The position numbers and the translations under genes are program-made. DNA of 64,000 bases, from NCBI RefSeq assembly GCF_003201355.1, contig NZ_QICL01000020.1, forward strand, positions 1 through 64,000, written 5' to 3'. This document shows positions 60,222-64,000 of this stretch, in pieces. The stretch is from Indolivaga alginatilytica. GTDB lineage: Bacteria > Bacteroidota > Bacteroidia > Bacteroidales > Dysgonomonadaceae. Position 1 is the first letter of the stretch; every line of letters starts with the position of its first letter. The notes below the pieces were generated by a model. The model was given only the letters and a program-made list of their open reading frames with translations, had not been told where the DNA came from and did not search any database.

Positions 60222-60481
60222 CGGAGCCGCTAACATTCTTTTTCGGATTAATCACCATTCCTGAATTTCATTATCGGTTCAAACTCTCCGTAGCGAAATA
60301 TGAGCTTATGGCTTTGGACGTAGCACGGGTAGTCTATAACTCCGACACCAGAGAGAAGAAAAGCGTAGCCGACGAAGAAAGCATCAGGCTGAATGAAGAA
60401 TCGCTCCGCAAATCACGGGAACGCAGGAAAAAGGAAGAATGGCAGCAAATGAAGCTGTCAGAACTTAACACAAACACATAA
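60071..60481 (+). CDS. Frameshift extension of the tail chaperone (gpT-like)
   Basis: This frame is open directly after the A9 run and continues to 60481, ending in a charged coiled coil (about 80 residues, RKSRERRKKEEWQQ). It overlaps the end of the gpG-like gene by 151 bases in the -1 frame and contains no ATG in its first 80 codons; the only early start is a TTG at 60086. The usual arrangement in siphoviruses is a gpG-gpT fusion made by programmed -1 frameshift, here about 250 aa. The alternative is separate initiation at TTG. The fusion is much more likely. Confidence 0.65.
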   Translation, partial: SSCWELVHRFCIGKSDEDNEHDNDDRGSTAIPTRTFIGARTAIGKDHAWITEPLTFFFGLITIPEFHYRFKLSVAKYELMALDVARVVYNSDTREKKSVADEESIRLNEESLRKSRERRKKEEWQQMKLSELNTNT

Positions 60482-60486
60482 ACGAC

Positions 60487-63400
60487 ATGGCAAATATTGG
60501 AAATCTTAGTTTCCTTATCGGTGGCGACGATAAGGGGCTAAAGCAGATTCTTGAAGATAGAAAGAAAGATGCCGTTGCCTTACAAAATCTACTCTCCAGC
60601 TTTACAGTAGGAAAAACGTCGAACTCTACTAAAGATGTACTGGATTCGCTGAAAATTCAGGAAAGAAAGAACCGCCTGATCGAATCAGAAGCCAGAGCAG
60701 GAGAAGCTAAAGAAAGACGTGCAGGCAATTCGTTGATTTTAGAACAAAAACTAAACAACGAGATTGAAAAGGGTATCGGCATCCGTTCAAGAAATGCGAC
60801 CCAAGACAATGACCGCATAACTTCGGAACAAAAACTACGCAGTGAAATTGAGAGAACGGAAAATATCAAAAGGCAACAACTTGTAAACAGTGCCAAATTA
60901 GCCGCCATTGAAAAAGAAAAGGCAAGTAAAGAACTTATCAACCAGCAAAGGCTTCAAACCGAAATTCAACGGACAGAGGCAGCCAAACGAAGGGCTGAAT
61001 TAGTCGGAACATCGGGACAGGGTAATTACAACAATGCCATACAACAAACCAGCAGATCGTTATTCAGTCAGAAAGCCTTATTACAGCAATTAACTACTCA
61101 GATAGGGTTTTACTTCTCCATTTATCAGGTTGGACGATTTGTAAAAGAAATGGCGATGGTAAGCGGTGAGTTGGAAAAACAACGGTTATCACTGTCTGCC
61201 ATACTGAAAGACAAAGAAGCAGCAAACCGAATATTCGGGCAGATACGGGATTTAGCGGTTTACTCTCCATTTAATTACAGGGAACTTGTAGATTATACCA
61301 AGCAATTGTCCGCTTTTTCATTCCCTGCGAATGAACTTTTCGATACAATGAAACGCCTTGCGGACGTAAGTGCTGGGCTTGGTGTAGATATGCGTCGCAT
61401 TGTTTTAGCAGTAGGACAAGTGCGTTCTGCCACAGTATTACGGGGGCAAGAAGTCCGTCAATTTACAGAGGCAGGCATTCCGTTGGTAGATGAACTTGCG
61501 AAGAAGTTTACCAAACTAAACGGAGAGATAGTAACAACAGGTGACGTGTTCGATAAAATATCGAAGCGTGAAGTTCCTTATGCCATGATTAAGGAAATCT
61601 TTCAGGATATGACGAATGAGGGCGGTATGTTCTATCAGATGCAGGAAATACAGGCGACATCACTGGCAGGTAAGATTTCCAACTTACGGGATGCCTACGA
61701 CATTATGCTGGATGCCATCGGAACAGCAAACAGTGACTTATTGAAAGGCGGTGTCGATGCCATAATGAATATTATGGATAAGTGGGAAAAGTATTGGGCT
61801 ATCCTCAAAACGATCATACTAGGTTACGGTGCATATAAAGCGGCAGTGATAGCTGCGACCATAGCACAGCAGGGATTGTTGACTACTATTAAATCCCTGA
61901 CTATTGCACAAACTATTTTGAACGCTGTGTCAAAAATAAATCCTTATGCTTTGGCATTTGCCGGAATAGTTGCACTTATCGGCGGTCTTGTGGCTTTTGT
62001 AGATGCACAGGACAGAGCCAAAGAAAAGTTATTGTCGTCTATTACTGATATAAATAATCAGGCTGAATCGGTCAATAAGCTCATAAACCGATTGAAGGAA
62101 CTGACAAAAGAGACAAAGGACAATAAGGCTGCCACAGCCGAAAGAGCCGAGATAATAAAAACCCTATCGCAGAAAGAACCCGAACTGGCAAAGGCAATAA
62201 AAGACCATGCGGATAATCTCGATTTGCTGACACAGGCACAGGAAAGATATAATACGATGGTGGATGCTAAAAAATTTGCCAAGTATGCCATATCCGAGAC
62301 AGGCGGCTTTTTTACGGACGATCTGGTTGAGAAACTGGAGAAGCTGGCGAAAGCGGAGAATGTGGCAGATATGAACGCCGTAAAACTGGATAAGACTTAT
62401 TCTAAGATATTGGAAACAATGAATAAGGCTAAAGAGATCGGGGGCGTTCCTACGAATTTCGGTAAGATAGATTTTGCCAAAGGAAGGCAAAAACAAATTG
62501 AGGATATACTTAAATCGGAGAAAACCCATGCCGAAAAAGTACTTGAAGTATATGATCTGATAGCTCATACAGCCGAGAACGCCCGATACCAGACTAAGGT
62601 AGCAGAAGGCAGCCTGTCTGACACCAATTTGTATAATAATATATTTACTGGCAGCCATAAGAGCCATGTAAAGGAATATTCGGATTCGATGTGGGAGTTG
62701 TCAACCTTAACAAAAGACGCTAATCAGGATTTAACGGAACTGGCTAAAACGTTGGAAATCCATTTCAAAAACAAGGGTGTCGATGTATTCAATAAAGATA
62801 ACGAAGAGCTTATCCGAACCACGATTAAAAGCCTTGATGAACTTGGTAAATATGGTCAGAAAGAAGTATTATCCAAATGGAACATCAAGTTTGAATTGAA
62901 AGAGGATAGCGAAGAAGTACTGGAGGGCTGGCGAAAGGAACTTAACGATAAAATAAATTCGGACAAAAACGTCGTCACTATTCATTTAGATACAGATATG
63001 AATGAAGTTATCGACGATATGAAAAAGACTTATAAGGAAGTGAAGACCCGAATGGACGAGCAAAAACCACTCCTTATAAAACTTGGATTCGACATCGACA
63101 AAAACAAGTTCCCTTTTCCATTGAAAATAACCGAAGCCAAGAAAAAACTAGCCGAAGGATATATTGCCGATAAAGAAACAGAAGGTAAGATCGAAGAAGG
63201 CGGTAAGATGATAGGTATGGACTTATCGGACTTTTTCAAGCCAAAGGAGAAAGGAAGTAAGAAGGATGAATTTACCGAAAAACTCAAAAGACAGGTTGAG
63301 ATTGTCAAAAGTGCTAAGAAGGAATATAGCGACCTTCTAAAATTAATGTCTGCGGAGGATGCTTTCAAAAATATTCAGTCCATAGAAGAATACAAGGGAA

Positions 63401-64000
63401 TACAACTTTCAGATATAACTGAGGACGGATATGTAAATTACCTAAAAACGAATGTCGATGTTTTAGATAAACACATTCTAAAAATCGGTAAGAAAAATGC
63501 TGATACCGCCGAGAATGTCCGGCTTACTTGGAATAAAGAACTTGGCAGCATCCAGATCGAAACATTATCCAAAAATGCTGACAAGGAATTAAAGAAGATT
63601 GAAAAGCAGCTATCCCAATATAAGGATAAGTATAACCTGTATGAAGAAATATTCGGTATTACGGGAGATAAGGGACAAGCGGCTCAAATAGCCTTTGGCG
63701 ACCCTGCGGCATCGGTAATGAATTACATAGATACCATGAAAGCCCAGCTTAAAAATATGTCGGGTGGTGGTATCTATGAAGATTTATTAAATGCAGACCA
63801 GACCAAACTTCCCGAAGCAGTGAGGGAACTGGTCGAGGATATAAGACAGGCAATTCAGGAAAAAGATTTCGCCCTTCAAATCGACATGTCTAAAATTATC
63901 GCTGAGTATTCTACTACTCAGGATAAAATAAATACGATTCATAACCAATATGAAAAACAGCGTGAGGATGTAGAAAACAGTAACCTGAGTGCCGGAAAGA
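60487..64000 (+). CDS. Tail tape measure protein (3' end outside window)
   Basis: From ATG 60487 (after the aacacaaacac leader) the frame is open for 1171 codons to the window edge. The start (ANIGNLSFLIGGDDKGLKQ) is typical for Bacteroidetes tape measures. A long Glu/Lys coiled coil follows (about 45-175). Next comes the conserved tape measure region with VYSPFNYRELVDYTKQLSAF and LRGQEVRQFTEAGIPLVDEL. Hydrophobic segments lie near 430-510, then there are more coiled coils. It fixes the tail length and is injected with DNA. Gene length indicates a long, non-contractile or flexible tail. Confidence 0.87.
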   Translation, partial: MANIGNLSFLIGGDDKGLKQILEDRKKDAVALQNLLSSFTVGKTSNSTKDVLDSLKIQERKNRLIESEARAGEAKERRAGNSLILEQKLNNEIEKGIGIRSRNATQDNDRITSEQKLRSEIERTENIKRQQLVNSAKLAAIEKEKASKELINQQRLQTEIQRTEAAKRRAELVGTSGQGNYNNAIQQTSRSLFSQKALLQQLTTQIGFYFSIYQVGRFVKEMAMVSGELEKQRLSLSAILKDKEAANRIFGQIRDLAVYSPFNYRELVDYTKQLSAFSFPANELFDTMKRLADVSAGLGVDMRRIVLAVGQVRSATVLRGQEVRQFTEAGIPLVDELAKKFTKLNGEIVTTGDVFDKISKREVPYAMIKEIFQDMTNEGGMFYQMQEIQATSLAGKISNLRDAYDIMLDAIGTANSDLLKGGVDAIMNIMDKWEKYWAILKTIILGYGAYKAAVIAATIAQQGLLTTIKSLTIAQTILNAVSKINPYALAFAGIVALIGGLVAFVDAQDRAKEKLLSSITDINNQAESVNKLINRLKELTKETKDNKAATAERAEIIKTLSQKEPELAKAIKDHADNLDLLTQAQERYNTMVDAKKFAKYAISETGGFFTDDLVEKLEKLAKAENVADMNAVKLDKTYSKILETMNKAKEIGGVPTNFGKIDFAKGRQKQIEDILKSEKTHAEKVLEVYDLIAHTAENARYQTKVAEGSLSDTNLYNNIFTGSHKSHVKEYSDSMWELSTLTKDANQDLTELAKTLEIHFKNKGVDVFNKDNEELIRTTIKSLDELGKYGQKEVLSKWNIKFELKEDSEEVLEGWRKELNDKINSDKNVVTIHLDTDMNEVIDDMKKTYKEVKTRMDEQKPLLIKLGFDIDKNKFPFPLKITEAKKKLAEGYIADKETEGKIEEGGKMIGMDLSDFFKPKEKGSKKDEFTEKLKRQVEIVKSAKKEYSDLLKLMSAEDAFKNIQSIEEYKGIQLSDITEDGYVNYLKTNVDVLDKHILKIGKKNADTAENVRLTWNKELGSIQIETLSKNADKELKKIEKQLSQYKDKYNLYEEIFGITGDKGQAAQIAFGDPAASVMNYIDTMKAQLKNMSGGGIYEDLLNADQTKLPEAVRELVEDIRQAIQEKDFALQIDMSKIIAEYSTTQDKINTIHNQYEKQREDVENSNLSAGK

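Noticed and set aside
62058-62667. Minus-strand frames opposite the tape measure gene
   Set aside because: Antisense shadows of a continuous 1171-codon coding frame; leucine/serine-rich composition is a by-product.
1-64000. CRISPR array
   Set aside because: No regularly spaced repeats of suitable length were seen anywhere in the window.

Overview
The window looks like part of a Bacteroidales chromosome, most likely Dysgonomonas or a close relative. This rests on a SusC/SusD pair, TonB-dependent receptors with CarboxypepD-reg N-termini, a DUF6377-type regulator, a T9SS sorting domain, A-rich leaders without Shine-Dalgarno sites, and several promoters of the Bacteroidetes form TTTG-N18-21-TAnnTTTG. 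The genus is inferred from memory of family members, not from a search.

Layout. 1-3440: AT-rich accessory DNA (MORN-like secreted protein, tail-anchored protein, IS1595-family transposase, YodC-like protein). It ends at a 23-bp direct repeat, and the Xaa-Pro aminopeptidase that begins there has lost its N-terminal domain, so this looks like an island boundary. 3.4-14.5 kb: outer-membrane barrel protein, histidine phosphatase, SusD, SusC, DUF6377 regulator, GNAT acetyltransferase. 14.7-20.4 kb: half-length HU-like protein, TonB-dependent receptor, a degenerate LytS-like pseudokinase, an intact LytS-like kinase and its LytTR response regulator. 20.4-26.8 kb: MntH-type transporter, DUF1349 protein, EamA exporter coupled to an aminopeptidase P, and three copies of a dispersed repeat of about 460 bp. 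26.8-28.8 kb: glycosyltransferase coupled to a Stealth-family phosphotransferase. 28.9 kb: tRNA-Leu(TAG).

From about 29 kb to the window end lies a siphovirus-like prophage integrated beside the tRNA-Leu. Its parts are: integrase; a left arm of small minus-strand genes with a second tyrosine recombinase; a putative RepL-like initiator; a cargo block at 39.6-45.6 kb (S8 protease, FkbM methyltransferase and T9SS-sorted S74 protein on one strand; alpha-oxoamine synthase and TetR regulator on the other, with large palindromes between them); RuvC-like resolvase; an unidentified two-gene cassette; and a minus-strand packaging block (DUF1064 protein, Mu gpF-like protein, portal, PAPS-reductase-like enzyme, terminase). 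A divergent promoter pair at 54.03-54.12 kb separates that block from a plus-strand morphogenesis operon: Com-like zinc ribbon, two serine tRNA-like genes, scaffold, head fibre, capsid, connectors, tail tube, frameshifted tail chaperone, and a tape measure protein that runs off the window.

The most interesting structure not explained by ordinary gene content: (a) the palindrome-controlled oxoamine synthase/TetR module opposite T9SS-type cargo; (b) a short palindrome whose first bases are the stop codon of unrelated genes, in both chromosome and prophage; (c) intrinsic terminators between phage promoters and their first genes, including terminase, suggesting antitermination or attenuation; (d) the kinase/pseudokinase pair; (e) a one-base frameshift in a small phage gene; (f) an InlB-repeat-like module fused to a head-tail connector.
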